A stretch of 64,000 nucleotides of DNA from Chryseobacterium cheonjiense (GCF_012927265.1 NZ_JABBGF010000001.1:1176502-1240501), one strand, 5' to 3'. Shown: positions 51,187 through 60,357, counted from the first letter of the stretch. Numbers and translations are program-made. The notes: generated by a model from the letters alone, not told the origin.

Positions 51187-51904
51187 CTAAAATGGAAAAA
51201 AGATCTCTTCACCTTTCAACATCTTGCCAACTTTTTCGAAATCGCCCTCAAAGTCAAGTTCAATCTTAAAATCCTCAATAACAGATTGTCCGTCGTTTGT
51301 AACTTGAAGCTTTAGCCAACAATTTTAACCCCAAACATACTCTTGATTTACAATCAAAGAATGATTAAAATTTATACTTTTGAATAAGTCGTTTAAATTA
51401 CTATTAGATTTATTTTAATAAGTTCATCTTTACTTAAAATAATTTTCTGTTATAAGTTTGTTTTTGATATTAATGATAGAATTATCTTGTATTGATCTTA
51501 TAGATTCTAGTAAAGGATTATGTTCACCATCGTAATATACGGTAAATAATGATACAACTTAATCAAATTCTTGGTAAACTTCTATATTACTAATCCTTTC
51601 AAACAATTCTTCGTAGACTCCTAAGTCATTAAAATTGAATTTATTTAGAAATATGTTATCATCTTTTTCAAAAAAATTAAAAGTTAACGCCGCCAAAATG
51701 ATGATTATAATCCTACTCATTGTAATGATACCTGATTAGAGCTTTTGTCATTTGAATAAATTCATTACTGTCCGTATCAATAACATAATTTTTATCCTGA
51801 CAACAAGTACAGAGATCAATATTATTAAGTCCACTAATCAATTTTTTATATCTCACATCTTTAACACAATTTACACAAATCGGTATATTTTCTTCTTCAG
51901 TCAT
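51187..51904 (-). pseudogene. Decayed gene with CxxC head and RES-like N-terminal region
   Basis: From the ATG at 51904 (MTEEENIPICVNCVKDVRYKK...LCTCCQDKNY) the frame runs to TAG at 51713-51715. Restoring Trp there and removing one base in the homopolymers near 51670-51682 gives NEWDYNHHFGGVNFNFFEKDD, then LFERISNIEVYQEFD, TAA at 51559, and VVSLFTVYYDGEHNPLLESI. Further stops lie at 51430 and 51325, and coding sense continues (NCWLKLQVTNDGQSVIEDF) to TAG at 51187. The CxxC pairs and the EWDYN and YYDGxxNPLL motifs recall the N-terminal region of RES-type toxins. Four or more lesions make it a pseudogene. Confidence 0.6.
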
Positions 51905-52538
51905 ATGATTTAATTCTCCTATTTGCAAATTTTAATAAATATAAACCTTATTTACAAGCACTATTATCTGACATAATGCTCGTAAAATCAGAATGTAAGT
52001 AACTTGTAAAAGGTCAGGTAAAAGTTAAATAAAATAGTAATGTAAATCATCATTTACTTTAGTCTTCATGTATTCATAAAAAATAAAAAAACAGAAAGCA
52101 AAGATAATTCGCTCTCTAGTCAAATATCTAAATTCTGACAAGAGCAGTCCTTCTGATTTTCAGAAAACTCTTTACGTATAAAAATCTACACAAAGATTTT
52201 TTTCCGAAGAACCTTGGCAGAATGACACTCTCATTTTCAAAAGGCTTTCTTTTTTCTTTTTTCTTTTTTTAAAATTTTTTTTCTTCGTTTTCTTTTAGAA
52301 ATATTTCAACTGAGAAATTTCAGGTGCAAAAGAAGGATTAAATTCTTTATTTGAACTCTAAAAAAACTTGTTCAAAATTTGAACTTTTTCCTTGCAAATT
52401 TGAGCAGAAATTTTTAGTTTTACTACGTAAAATTTAAATTAGGATTTTACCACTTTTTTGCCAATGTCCTATTTAAGGCCATCCACAGAGATACTACAGC
52501 GAAAATCTTATCCATAAAGCGATGAGGAATGGGCACAA
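51905..52538. other. AT-rich intergenic stretch
   Basis: No gene is visible. It contains a pyrimidine-rich tract around 52249-52300 (long TC/T runs). It ends in the tRNA-Ser-like segment at 52539. Confidence 0.5.
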
Positions 52539-52557
52539 AATCCCTCACTCTCCGCCA
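52539..52557 (+). mobile_element. tRNA-Ser 3'-end fragment, probable attachment site (attR)
   Basis: AATCCCTCACTCTCCGCCA equals the T-arm 3' strand, acceptor strand and CCA end of a bacterial tRNA-Ser with acceptor GGAGAGT. The bases before it (GGGCACAAA) no longer make a T-loop, and no tRNA body precedes it. A terminator follows at 52579. This is the pattern left when an element integrates into a tRNA 3' end: the intact tRNA would lie left, outside the window. Confidence 0.6.
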
Positions 52558-52578
52558 GGTTAGAAACCAAAATAAGCT

Positions 52579-52611
52579 AAAACGCTGTAAACATTATGTT
52601 TACAGCGTTTT
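52579..52611 (+). terminator. Terminator behind the tRNA-Ser fragment
   Basis: 15-bp perfect stem AAAACGCTGTAAACA / TGTTTACAGCGTTTT around TTA with a T6 tail, plus an outer GCTAAAA/TTTTAGC pair. It probably is the original terminator of the tRNA gene now displaced to the left. Confidence 0.85.
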
Positions 52612-52640
52612 TTGTTTTAGCGCAGTATCAAAAAAAACCA

Positions 52641-52654
52641 AAATAGGTCACGAT
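52641..52654 (+). repeat. Conserved intergenic 14-mer, copy 1
   Basis: AAATAGGTCACGAT, preceded by an A-rich run and followed by TTA. An exact copy lies at 60631-60644 in a similar A-rich setting; a weaker copy (AAGGTCACAAT) is at ~53432. Function unknown. Confidence 0.5.
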
Positions 52655-52774
52655 TTACCTGATGCTGAAAAAAAACTTGTAACTACAGAGAGTTAAAATC
52701 TAACCTGCTTGGATGACATAAAGAAGTACAAAAGATTCGTCATTTTTTACAATAAGCGTGTCGTTGGAAGTCTA

Positions 52775-52782
52775 TACATTTG
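52775..52782 (+). promoter_or_regulatory. -7 box of the secreted-protein gene at 52828
   Basis: TACATTTG matches TAnnTTTG exactly, 45 nt before the ATG. No good -33 TTG is at the standard distance. Confidence 0.5.
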
Positions 52783-52827
52783 CACCTTCAAAATTTAGAG
52801 TTAACTATAAAAAGATTATAATCATTT

Positions 52828-53349
52828 ATGAAAAAGTGTATGCTTGCTTCTGTTGCGATATTAGGGTTCATCACAATCGGAGCACAAAACGTTAAGTTAA
52901 ATGTAAGGTTAAAACCAATCCAGACTTTGGTGGTTAACAATTCTCAGAAAATTGTAAACTTAGACTACATAACGAAAGATGATTATGCAAACGGAGTTTC
53001 TTCACTTAATACAGATCATTTAACCATCTTCAGTACCGGAGGATTTCAGGTGAAGGTTAAAAATGCTAACGCTATTCTGCAAAACGGAGGCAAAAACATC
53101 AAAGCGAATACGATTCAGCTTAAAGCCAGCGCAGGTACAGATCCTGTAAACGGAGCACAATATGCACAGGGTGCCACCCTTTCTGCAAACGCAACAACTT
53201 TGGTAACGTCTACGGTAGGAGCTGCCAATAAGAAAATCAGTATTGAATACAAAGGTGCAGGAGCAAATGATTACATGGATAACTATATTGCAGGACAGGA
53301 TCCTACAGTATATACAAGTGAACTTACGTACACGATTATTGCACAGTAA
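52828..53349 (+). CDS. Secreted hypothetical protein
   Basis: 173 residues with signal peptide MKKCMLASVAILGFITIGAQ. The mature protein is small-residue and Asn/Ala/Thr-rich with alternating beta strands (VKLNVRLKPIQTLVVNNSQKIVNLDYI; TLSANATTLVTSTVGAANKKISIEYKG), like DUF4402/fimbrial-type or curli-like subunits. No family could be assigned. It is preceded by a good -7 box and stands alone. Confidence 0.7.
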   Translation: MKKCMLASVAILGFITIGAQNVKLNVRLKPIQTLVVNNSQKIVNLDYITKDDYANGVSSLNTDHLTIFSTGGFQVKVKNANAILQNGGKNIKANTIQLKASAGTDPVNGAQYAQGATLSANATTLVTSTVGAANKKISIEYKGAGANDYMDNYIAGQDPTVYTSELTYTIIAQ

Positions 53350-54072
53350 TAATATTCTATAAAAAGTAAAACTGCTACAGGAAATGAAGGTTTTTTCATA
53401 AAGTTAATCGTTTAATGTAGTTAGTATTATTAAGGTCACAATTTAGCCGGCTTCTAAAAATCCACATTCATTGTAATGATTGTTGGATTAAAGATTTTAT
53501 ACTAATGAAATTGTTTTTATTTCCTGATGCTAAATTAGGTGTCCTCTTTTAACAATAATTTCAAATTTGCCGATAAGATTTATGAATTTTCCGAATTAGG
53601 TAATAATATTTAATTTTTGTATAGTATTATTTAATCTATATTGGTTTTTGTTGATTAAAGATCAGAATATTGTATTTATTGCTGTTAAGTGATTTTGTTT
53701 ATATTGTAAAGTGTTGAACAGGAAATGTCTAAATTTTATTGATCAGAGAAACCGACAACAAAGGAACAGTAGTAATCCAAACGCATCCCTACTTTCATCT
53801 GTTTGATTGCTGAAGAGCGTTACATAATCTGGTGAAATCACATCCCGAATTCTGAGACGTTTTCCTGGGAGTTTGATTGCTTGTTATCTTGGGATTTCAA
53901 TGGAAAGGTTAAGCCGCATCCGTAAGATTTTTTAAGGAGTAATAAAAAATCTTTTAATAAAAGTCAATCTCATTTCTTAACAAATGTCATCGTTCAGGAT
54001 TTCTGATAATTATAATTTTACCAATGTAATGTTAGCGATTACAATTTAAAATTAACATTAAAAATTATTATT
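53350..54072. other. AT-rich intergenic region without a gene
   Basis: About 720 bp without a convincing ORF. Around 53745-53900 one frame reads coding-like (ETDNKGTVVIQTHPYFHLFDC) with four stops in ~50 codons; too weak to call. Confidence 0.4.
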
Positions 54073-54429
54073 ATGAATGCATCAATTCTTTTACAGGACA
54101 GCTTATTAATGATCTGGAACAACCGTAACTCTGCGGAAAGACTTTCATTAATGGAGAAAATCTACGCTCCTGACATCCATTTTTACGAAAGCAACGACAG
54201 CGAACCTTTTGTTGGCATCGAATCCATCAATAATCTCATCGGAAAACTGCAGCAGGAATGGGCTCCCGATTTTGAATTCGTTGTTACGGAATCTCCAAAA
54301 TTCAACCATAATGTTCAGCATATCAGTTGGAAACTTGGAGCACCCGAACTGACTGTAGCCATAGGATCCGATATTGCATTTATTGAAGATGATAAAATAA
54401 AATCTCTGTATCTTTTTCTAAACAGCTAA
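54073..54429 (+). CDS. SnoaL/NTF2-like protein
   Basis: 118 residues, no signal peptide: LLMIWNNRNSAERLSLMEKIYAPDIHFYESNDSEPFVGIESINNLIGKLQQEWAPDFEFVV and a closing beta hairpin (DIAFIEDDKIKSLYLFLN), the cone-shaped SnoaL-like fold. These bind or isomerise small hydrophobic compounds; role unknown. It ends in a bidirectional terminator shared with the convergent hydrolase gene. Confidence 0.82.
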   Translation: MNASILLQDSLLMIWNNRNSAERLSLMEKIYAPDIHFYESNDSEPFVGIESINNLIGKLQQEWAPDFEFVVTESPKFNHNVQHISWKLGAPELTVAIGSDIAFIEDDKIKSLYLFLNS

Positions 54430-54576
54430 ACTTTAAACACAGCCTGCTGTTGGGCTTATTTGCTCTTTTGTCCTATAAAAAAACCCTGAAACTTGAATAA
54501 TTCCTAAGGCTATAATTTTTTGCTTTTCGTGTCTGCAGAGCAATAAAACTATTTTAGAGTAGATTCTGGCTAAACG

Positions 54577-54605
54577 AAAAGGAGACCCCATAACGGTCTC
54601 CTTTT
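54577..54605. terminator. Bidirectional terminator between convergent genes
   Basis: AAAAGGAGACC / GGTCTCCTTTT stem with a 7-nt loop and T-run; it serves both the gene at 54429 and the minus-strand gene ending at 54648. Confidence 0.85.
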
Positions 54606-54647
54606 TTACTTCAGCGATTTTGAGGTTTGAGGTATTCAGCAATGCTT

Positions 54648-55727
54648 TCAATTGCAGTAGGAAACCCGAGGATTGGTAGTGTCTCCGCATTTAAACTGGT
54701 ATTTGGCTTGCAGGTATTTCGGTACCGGATTATCTGTGACCTCCAGCGGAGTCATCGATTGTCCGTTATAAGAAGGCATGGTAATCTGCGCAGCGGAACC
54801 ATTGCCCAGAGCGGTATTTTTGGCATTGCTGTTTCCATTGAAACTGTAATCCATCATGGCATCCAAAAGACGATATACCCCATAATAGTCCAGCGCGTCA
54901 AAAGTTGTTCGCGAACTTGGCATTGCATGGTCTGTTACATAATTGTACCCGTTAACGGTAGATGATTTAATGTAAATGAAATCTTTTTCAGCATTAGGAA
55001 TATTAATATTTTTAAAAATATCAATGGCCATTCTGTGATCGTTAAAATCATCCTCATCATATACCTGTGTGATCATTTTGGTATTTGAAGGAAAATTTTG
55101 TAATTGCTCTTGGGTGCTTAGCGGACTGTTCCAATTAAAAGAATACCAGGGTGCCATCGTGAAAAGAAAGCGCCCGTACTGTCCCCAGCCTTTTTCAGTA
55201 AATGCCTTATAGGCAAGATCAATACTGGCTCCTCCACCAAATGAGTGTCCCATAAAACCTACTTTCTGAGTATCAATAATGTTGGGATAATCTGCCGCAG
55301 CTTTTGTGAAACCTTCCCACAGCGTCTGGTAACGGTGATTAACGCTTATGTCAATAGTCCGGTAAGGTACAAAAACCACTACATAACCTTTCTTTGCAAT
55401 AAAATTATAAAGTTCTATATTATAATCTTTATCCTCGCCGCCAAAAGGATGCGAAAAGAATATAGTAGGTCTCGGAGAAGTAATCCCCTGAGGATAGAAA
55501 ATTGAAACCTGTGTTGCCGTATACTGTGGATTAGTGAAGTTAATTTCTGCTACTTGATAGCTTCCGTCTGAACCATATCCTGATGTAGGCTTTTGTATCG
55601 GTCCCTGAAGGCTGTTGCCAAGCTTAGACTGAAGAGGGGAGGCTTCTTCAGTTTCGGTAGTAGTCTGAGAACATGCAGAAGTGGTAATAAATATAATAAT
55701 TACCCATAGATGTAATAGTGTTTTCAT
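54648..55727 (-). CDS. Lipoprotein alpha/beta hydrolase (dienelactone/cutinase-like)
   Basis: 359 residues with lipoprotein signal (MKTLLHLWVIIIFITTSACSQ). The hydrolase domain shows TIFFSHPFGGEDKDY and VGFMGHSFGGGASIDLAY (Ser nucleophile), with DHAMPSS as the His region. The family includes PET-hydrolase/platelet-activating-factor acetylhydrolase-like enzymes; substrate unknown. It overlaps the gene before it by 4 nt and is the last gene in the LytS/LytTR operon. Confidence 0.88.
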   Translation of the reverse strand: MKTLLHLWVIIIFITTSACSQTTTETEEASPLQSKLGNSLQGPIQKPTSGYGSDGSYQVAEINFTNPQYTATQVSIFYPQGITSPRPTIFFSHPFGGEDKDYNIELYNFIAKKGYVVVFVPYRTIDISVNHRYQTLWEGFTKAAADYPNIIDTQKVGFMGHSFGGGASIDLAYKAFTEKGWGQYGRFLFTMAPWYSFNWNSPLSTQEQLQNFPSNTKMITQVYDEDDFNDHRMAIDIFKNINIPNAEKDFIYIKSSTVNGYNYVTDHAMPSSRTTFDALDYYGVYRLLDAMMDYSFNGNSNAKNTALGNGSAAQITMPSYNGQSMTPLEVTDNPVPKYLQAKYQFKCGDTTNPRVSYCN

Positions 55728-56107
55728 TTTCTTTTATTTTTAATATTTTGAACCATTTGATCTTTAATTTCCTGATATTTTTCGTATTGTCCTGGGTCAA
55801 GAATCTGGCTCAGAGCATTGGATTTTTCTTTCTGTAAAACTTTCAGTTTTTTAAATTTAACGAGCTTACCTTCGTTACTTTGCAGAATAGGATCATTCTT
55901 TCGTGCATATTGAAGATTAAGTGCAGAAACCTGCTCTACCTGCTTTGGGGTTAATGCTAATTTACTTGTCATCCACTCCGTCAGCATCTTTGCACGTTGT
56001 TCGGGAGTACTGTCCTTTAATTTTTTTGTCTGTGCTTCAAGATTCACAAAGGTCATGCAAAGGAATGCTGTAATAAAGACCGGCCATAGTTTTTGCTTTA
56101 AAATCAT
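55724..56107 (-). CDS. Exported Spy-like/LTxxQ-type protein
   Basis: 127 residues from the ATG at 56107, giving signal peptide MILKQKLWPVFITAFLCMTFVNLEAQ. The helical mature part (DSTPEQRAKMLTEWMTSKLALTPKQVEQVSALNLQYARKNDPIL) resembles LTxxQ/DUF4890-type small periplasmic proteins. The next gene's ATG overlaps its stop (ATGA). Probably a periplasmic chaperone-like or sensor protein of the operon. Confidence 0.75.
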   Translation of the reverse strand: MILKQKLWPVFITAFLCMTFVNLEAQTKKLKDSTPEQRAKMLTEWMTSKLALTPKQVEQVSALNLQYARKNDPILQSNEGKLVKFKKLKVLQKEKSNALSQILDPGQYEKYQEIKDQMVQNIKNKRK

Positions 56108-56205
56108 CTTGGAAAATTTAATTTTAATGAAACAAATGTAGCAAGAATGATGATTTTCTTTAAGATTAAAAAGGGTGAACCTGCTAAATTTCAGGGTGAA
56201 ATTCA

Positions 56206-56982
56206 TCATTGATCCAGCCACTTTCTAAAATGCATGGCTTTTGCCTTACTGACAACGACCTGTTCCGGAGGTAACGGATGTATTTTGACAAGTAGCCTCC
56301 CATTGAAAAAGTATTCTACGGCATCAACGGCGTTCTTGTTAATAATGAATTGACGGTTAGCCCTGAAAAAGAGCGCCGGGTCAAGGTCATTTTCCAACTG
56401 TTCAAGTGTAAATTCCACTATATATTGCATTCCATTGGTCACATGGGCGTATACCATCTCGTTGGCGGTGCGGAACCAATTGATTTTAGCTGCTTCTACA
56501 GGAATAAGCCTGCCACGGTAGTGGATAAGAAAGGATTGTTTATACTTCTTTGCCGTATTTGTGAGTTTTTGCAGCAGGATTCCTGTTTCAGCATGTTCAT
56601 TATTTGAGACAGATGCTATAAGTAAATCGTATTTAAATAAAGTGCGTTGTACTTCTTTCTTGTCAAAAGGTTTTAAGATATAATCAATGCCATTGTTACG
56701 GAAAGCTTCGATGGCATAATCATGATATGCTGTAACAAAAATAACGGGTTTTCTTATGTTGACGCGTCTGAAGATTTCAAAAGATAACCCATCGGAAAGG
56801 CGGATATCTGAAAAAATCAAATCATAAGCACTCTCATTTAAAGCAAACCAATCCACCGCTTCTGCTATATTTTGCAGCGTCTTCACCATATGAATCTCGG
56901 GATTGATTTCTTTCAGGATATATTCCAGATTTCTTGCGGTAGCAGATTCATCCTCAATGATGACGATTTGTAAATTTTTCAT
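56206..56982 (-). CDS. LytTR-family response regulator
   Basis: 258 residues: receiver with VIIEDESAT, phosphoacceptor Asp59 (LIFSDIRLSDG), TAYHDYAIEAFRNNGIDYILKPFDKKE, then a LytTR DNA-binding domain (FLIHYRGRLIPVEAAKINWFRTANEMVYAHVTNG; DPALFFRANRQFIINKNAVDAVEYFFNGRLLVKI). It overlaps the sensor gene by 4 nt and probably controls this operon. Confidence 0.93.
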   Translation of the reverse strand: MKNLQIVIIEDESATARNLEYILKEINPEIHMVKTLQNIAEAVDWFALNESAYDLIFSDIRLSDGLSFEIFRRVNIRKPVIFVTAYHDYAIEAFRNNGIDYILKPFDKKEVQRTLFKYDLLIASVSNNEHAETGILLQKLTNTAKKYKQSFLIHYRGRLIPVEAAKINWFRTANEMVYAHVTNGMQYIVEFTLEQLENDLDPALFFRANRQFIINKNAVDAVEYFFNGRLLVKIHPLPPEQVVVSKAKAMHFRKWLDQ

Positions 56983-57998
56983 AATAAAGGAAGCTTTACG
57001 ATAAAATATTCTGCGGTCTGATGGATCTCTATCTCATGATGCGTTTGCAATCTGTATCTTTCATTCAGGTTGATAAGTCCAAGTCCGGTATTTTCCGCCT
57101 CGCCAATGGTTGGCTGGAGATTATTTTGAATAATGAGCCATTTATCTTTTTCAAAAATTTCTACCGTTAAAGGATTTGAAAGGGTAGCGCTGTTATGCTT
57201 TACTGCATTTTCAACCAAAGGCTGCAGTGATAAATGAAGAATTTGCTTATTAATAATAGCTTCGCTGATATTGATATGAATCTGAAAAGTATTTTCCAGC
57301 CGCATTTTTACCAATTCGATATAGGATTTTAAATGTTCAAGCTCCTGCCCGAGAATTACCAGATTGTTGTCTGGAGAGACCAATGTGTATCTGAAGATTT
57401 TTGAAAGATGGAGAATATAGTTTTGAGCCAGATCCGGATTTTCCCTGGTTATAGCAGAAAGGCTGCTCAGGGTATTGAATAGAAAATGGGGGTTAAGCTG
57501 CTCCCGAAGCAATTGCAGCTGAGCCTGCAGATAAGCGGAATTGAGCTGTTCGTTGATCAGGTCTTTATTTCTGCTTTCACGCATCAGAAGAATAAGACGG
57601 ATCACTATAGCAATCATGATACTGCTGAGTAAAAACCGGGCAAAGTATCCTCTGATTCTGCCTCCCGGAAATGGATGAGTACCGAAAAGTAAAGAATGGA
57701 GCATGCTTCCTAATATTATTGCTGCTACAATCAACAAACCATTGAATAGGTATAGTTTCAGGTATTGGTTGTTTTTCCTAAGCACATTCAGAAACTTGCC
57801 GTCAGAAAGATTAAGATAAAATAACAGAAGGCAGAAGAACATATTATATAAAAACTGGAAAGCATATTCTCCAATATCGAACTGCCAGTACCGGGCAATA
57901 ATCCCATCACTGTTTAAAGCCATCAGTTTTGCAGAATTAACTATCAGAGTGATCAAAAAGGCACTATAAAAATATATTTTTCTCTCCTTCTTATTCAT
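56979..57998 (-). CDS. LytS-like sensor histidine kinase
   Basis: 339 residues. About four N-terminal membrane helices (to ~135) end with a linker, then LQLLREQLNPHFLFNTLSSLSAI with phosphoacceptor His171. An HATPase (LSLQPLVENAVKHNSATL, GLGLINLNERYRLQTHH) is short, as in the His_kinase/LytS family. It pairs with the LytTR regulator in this operon. It is divergent from nothing immediately upstream. Confidence 0.93.
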   Translation of the reverse strand: MNKKERKIYFYSAFLITLIVNSAKLMALNSDGIIARYWQFDIGEYAFQFLYNMFFCLLLFYLNLSDGKFLNVLRKNNQYLKLYLFNGLLIVAAIILGSMLHSLLFGTHPFPGGRIRGYFARFLLSSIMIAIVIRLILLMRESRNKDLINEQLNSAYLQAQLQLLREQLNPHFLFNTLSSLSAITRENPDLAQNYILHLSKIFRYTLVSPDNNLVILGQELEHLKSYIELVKMRLENTFQIHINISEAIINKQILHLSLQPLVENAVKHNSATLSNPLTVEIFEKDKWLIIQNNLQPTIGEAENTGLGLINLNERYRLQTHHEIEIHQTAEYFIVKLPLL

Positions 57999-58170
57999 GG
58001 GTACAAAGAAAGTAAAATATTACAACCAATGCTATAATAAATGGTTGAAACGGCAAAACCTGGCGGTGAAATGTTTGTTAGGAATCATACCATTACTATA
58101 TTACATGAAAATTAAGATAATCAAAATACAGAAGCCATTCCATCGATTCATACATTTCACTAAGAATTTA

Positions 58171-58527
58171 TTAATGTTCACAAGAGGTCCCTTCCTTCTC
58201 CAGTTGCTTATTGCCCCAATGATGCAGATGCTTGATAAAGGGAATCAGCTCCATCCCGGTTTCGCTTAAAGCATATTCTACTTTTGGTGGTACTTCGTGG
58301 TACACTTTCCGGGTAATCAAACGGTCATCTTCAAGTTCTCTTAAAGTCTGTGTTAACATTTTGGTGGTAATATCAGGCAATGTTCTTCTCAGTTCCCCAT
58401 AACGCAACACTTCCTTAGAATTAAGATGCCACAATATTCTCCCCTTATATTTACCTCCAATTCTTTTAAACGCGTAATCTACCCCGCATTGCTGATCGGT
58501 TTCAGCAGTTGTCATTTTATTTTTCAT
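58171..58527 (-). CDS. HxlR-family transcriptional regulator
   Basis: 118 residues with CGVDYAFKRIGGKYKGRILWHLNSKEVLRYGELRRTLPDITTKMLTQTLRELEDDRLITRKVYHEVPPKVEYALSETGMELIPFIKHLHHWG, the winged-helix HxlR signature with an N-terminal Cys usable as redox sensor. It is divergent from a quinone-oxidoreductase-like gene with a perfect inverted repeat between them, so local control is likely. Confidence 0.92.
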   Translation of the reverse strand: MKNKMTTAETDQQCGVDYAFKRIGGKYKGRILWHLNSKEVLRYGELRRTLPDITTKMLTQTLRELEDDRLITRKVYHEVPPKVEYALSETGMELIPFIKHLHHWGNKQLEKEGTSCEH

Positions 58528-58565
58528 CTTTTTATAAATTTAATGTATTGATTTTCAATAATACA

Positions 58566-58596
58566 TACTTTTTAGTATATAGATTACCAAAAAGTA
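58566..58596. promoter_or_regulatory. HxlR-type inverted-repeat operator
   Basis: TACTTTTT (58566-58573) and AAAAAGTA (58589-58596) form a perfect 8-bp inverted repeat with a 15-bp spacer in the divergent gap; flanking ATACATAC copies extend it. The spacing fits a winged-helix dimer site. Confidence 0.65.
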
Positions 58597-58705
58597 CATA
58601 CTTGTGACAAAGATACCATTAAATTAATTTTGTGCCATCATTTTAAAAAAATTAAAGATGCAACAATCAAATAAAAACAAAAGCAATTTTGAAAAAAATA
58701 AAACA

Positions 58706-59707
58706 ATGAAAGCCGTACGTCAGCATGAGTTTGGAGGTCCTGAAGTATTGGTATATGAAGATGCTCCTATTCCGGAATTACACAAAGGCGAGGTAAGAGT
58801 GAAAGTGCATGCGATAGGCCTAAATCCACCCGACTGGTATCTTCGGGACGGATACAAAATGTTACCTCCGGAATGGCAGCCGAAAGGCCCTTTCCCGATC
58901 ATTCTGGGTACCGACATTTCGGGAGTCATTGAATCGGTTGCCGATGATGTGGAGGAATTCTCTGTGGGTGATGAAGTGTATTCGATGGTGAGATTTCCAA
59001 GCTATGGCCCAAGTCAGGCTTACGCAGAATACGTTAATGTACCCGTGTCGGAACTTGCTCTAAAACCAGCCGGTATTGACCACGTCCATACTGCCGGCGC
59101 TCCGATGTCGCTCCTTACCGCTTGGCAGTTTATGGTTGAGGTTGGCCACGATGAGCAGAATCCTCTTCAACCGAATAAGCACATCCCGGTTTCTCTCGAA
59201 GGTAAAACCGTACTGATCAATGGAGCAGGGGGTGGAGTAGGTCATTTCGCAGTGCAGCTTGCCAAATGGAAAGGCGCCCGGGTTATTGCCGTAGCTTCCG
59301 GCCGACAGGAAGAATTGGTAAGAGAACTTGGGGCCAATGAATTTATTGATTATACCAAAACAAATGCTGATGAAGTCTTAAAAAATATCGACCTGGTTAT
59401 TGATGCGGTAGGAGGACCCAGGACAGGTAGATTTTTAAAGACCTTAAAACCGGGCGGATCATTATTTCCGATCTTCCCTTTAGGGTTTTCCGATCATGAT
59501 GAAGCAGAAAGATTAGGGGTCACTGTATCAGCAACCCAGGTACGCGCCAATGGCAAGCAGCTTTCAGAACTTGCAGCCTTACTTGATCAGGGAGTTATCC
59601 GTGTTGTGATCGACAGTACATTTCCATTAGCTCAGGCCCGTCAATCTCATGAAAGAGCGGCCAGAGGTCATATACAGGGAAAGATCGTCCTGACTGTAGA
59701 TTGGTAA
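58706..59707 (+). CDS. Zinc-independent NADP-dependent quinone/enone oxidoreductase
   Basis: 333 residues from the ATG at 58706 (MKAVRQHEFGGPEVLVYEDAPIPE); an in-frame ATG at 58658 would add 16 Lys/Asn-rich residues. MDR family: HAIGLNPPDWYLRDGYK, LGTDISGVIESVADDVEEFSVGDEVY, VLINGAGGGVGHFAVQLAKWKGARVIAV (nucleotide loop) and DLVIDAVGGPRTGRFLKTLKPGG. No catalytic zinc ligands, as in quinone oxidoreductases. Likely induced via the HxlR protein by a reactive compound. Confidence 0.9.
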   Translation: MKAVRQHEFGGPEVLVYEDAPIPELHKGEVRVKVHAIGLNPPDWYLRDGYKMLPPEWQPKGPFPIILGTDISGVIESVADDVEEFSVGDEVYSMVRFPSYGPSQAYAEYVNVPVSELALKPAGIDHVHTAGAPMSLLTAWQFMVEVGHDEQNPLQPNKHIPVSLEGKTVLINGAGGGVGHFAVQLAKWKGARVIAVASGRQEELVRELGANEFIDYTKTNADEVLKNIDLVIDAVGGPRTGRFLKTLKPGGSLFPIFPLGFSDHDEAERLGVTVSATQVRANGKQLSELAALLDQGVIRVVIDSTFPLAQARQSHERAARGHIQGKIVLTVDW

Positions 59708-59786
59708 TTATTAAACAAACATTAAAAGAGTGGCTTTCTGAGTTCAAAAAAAGCCTTGGCTTATATTATACTCTAATAATAACTCA

Positions 59787-60238
59787 ATGAAAAAGACATT
59801 AACAGAAGACAAAATACTGCTGAAAGAACTCGTGGACAAGATTTCTATTTTAGGAGACCAAAAAGATTTCAACAATCAGGTGAAGCTTTTACAGAGAATG
59901 CCCTATCAAAAACCAGAGCTGAGGGCAAAGTTATTATGGAATTGAAAGGTCGCGACATCATGGCTAAGGTTTTTGCAGAATTTCTTAAAGATGTAGAGAT
60001 CATTTACCATTTTAACGGACAATCCTTTTTTACCGTCAAAGGAAATGAGGCCACAGGCATCTGTTATTGCACGATTACATTGATTAGTGATCGAGAAGGT
60101 AAGAAGATTAGGACTATCATTGGAGCGGTTTACAATGATCAGTATGTCCGACAGGGGAGTCAATGGTTTATTGACAAGCGTGTGGGGGATTTTTTATGGC
60201 AAGAAAAATGCGAAATTCATTCTTCCGAATTACAGTAA
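59787..60238 (+). pseudogene. SnoaL-like gene with frameshift
   Basis: The ATG at 59787 gives MKKTLTEDKILLKELVDKIS...QKDFNNQVKL, then at the T4 run 59887-59890 the frame must shift by one base to read FTENALSKTRAEGKVIMELKG and the remaining domain to 60238 (AKVFAEFLKDVEIIYHFNGQSFFTVKGNEATG...GAVYNDQYVRQGSQWFIDKR). The joined protein would be a complete SnoaL-like domain. One missing T would restore it, so it is either a real pseudogene, a slippage site or a sequencing error. Confidence 0.75.
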
Positions 60239-60357
60239 TCGTTTAACTCGCCTTCTCCTACATATTCATTATTGAAGACGACAATTAATACTATGAGTAT
60301 ACAAGATTTGATTTCTTGTAATGTTATAGTAATTAATTAATCTTTAATACCATAAAA

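Noticed and set aside
50964-51212. 82-residue minus-strand ORF after the AraC gene
   Set aside because: Starts inside the decayed RES-like gene in another frame and has no recognisable features.
53740-53910. Coding-like stretch ETDNKGTVVIQTHPYFHLFDC
   Set aside because: Four stops within ~50 codons and no recognisable family; could be chance.
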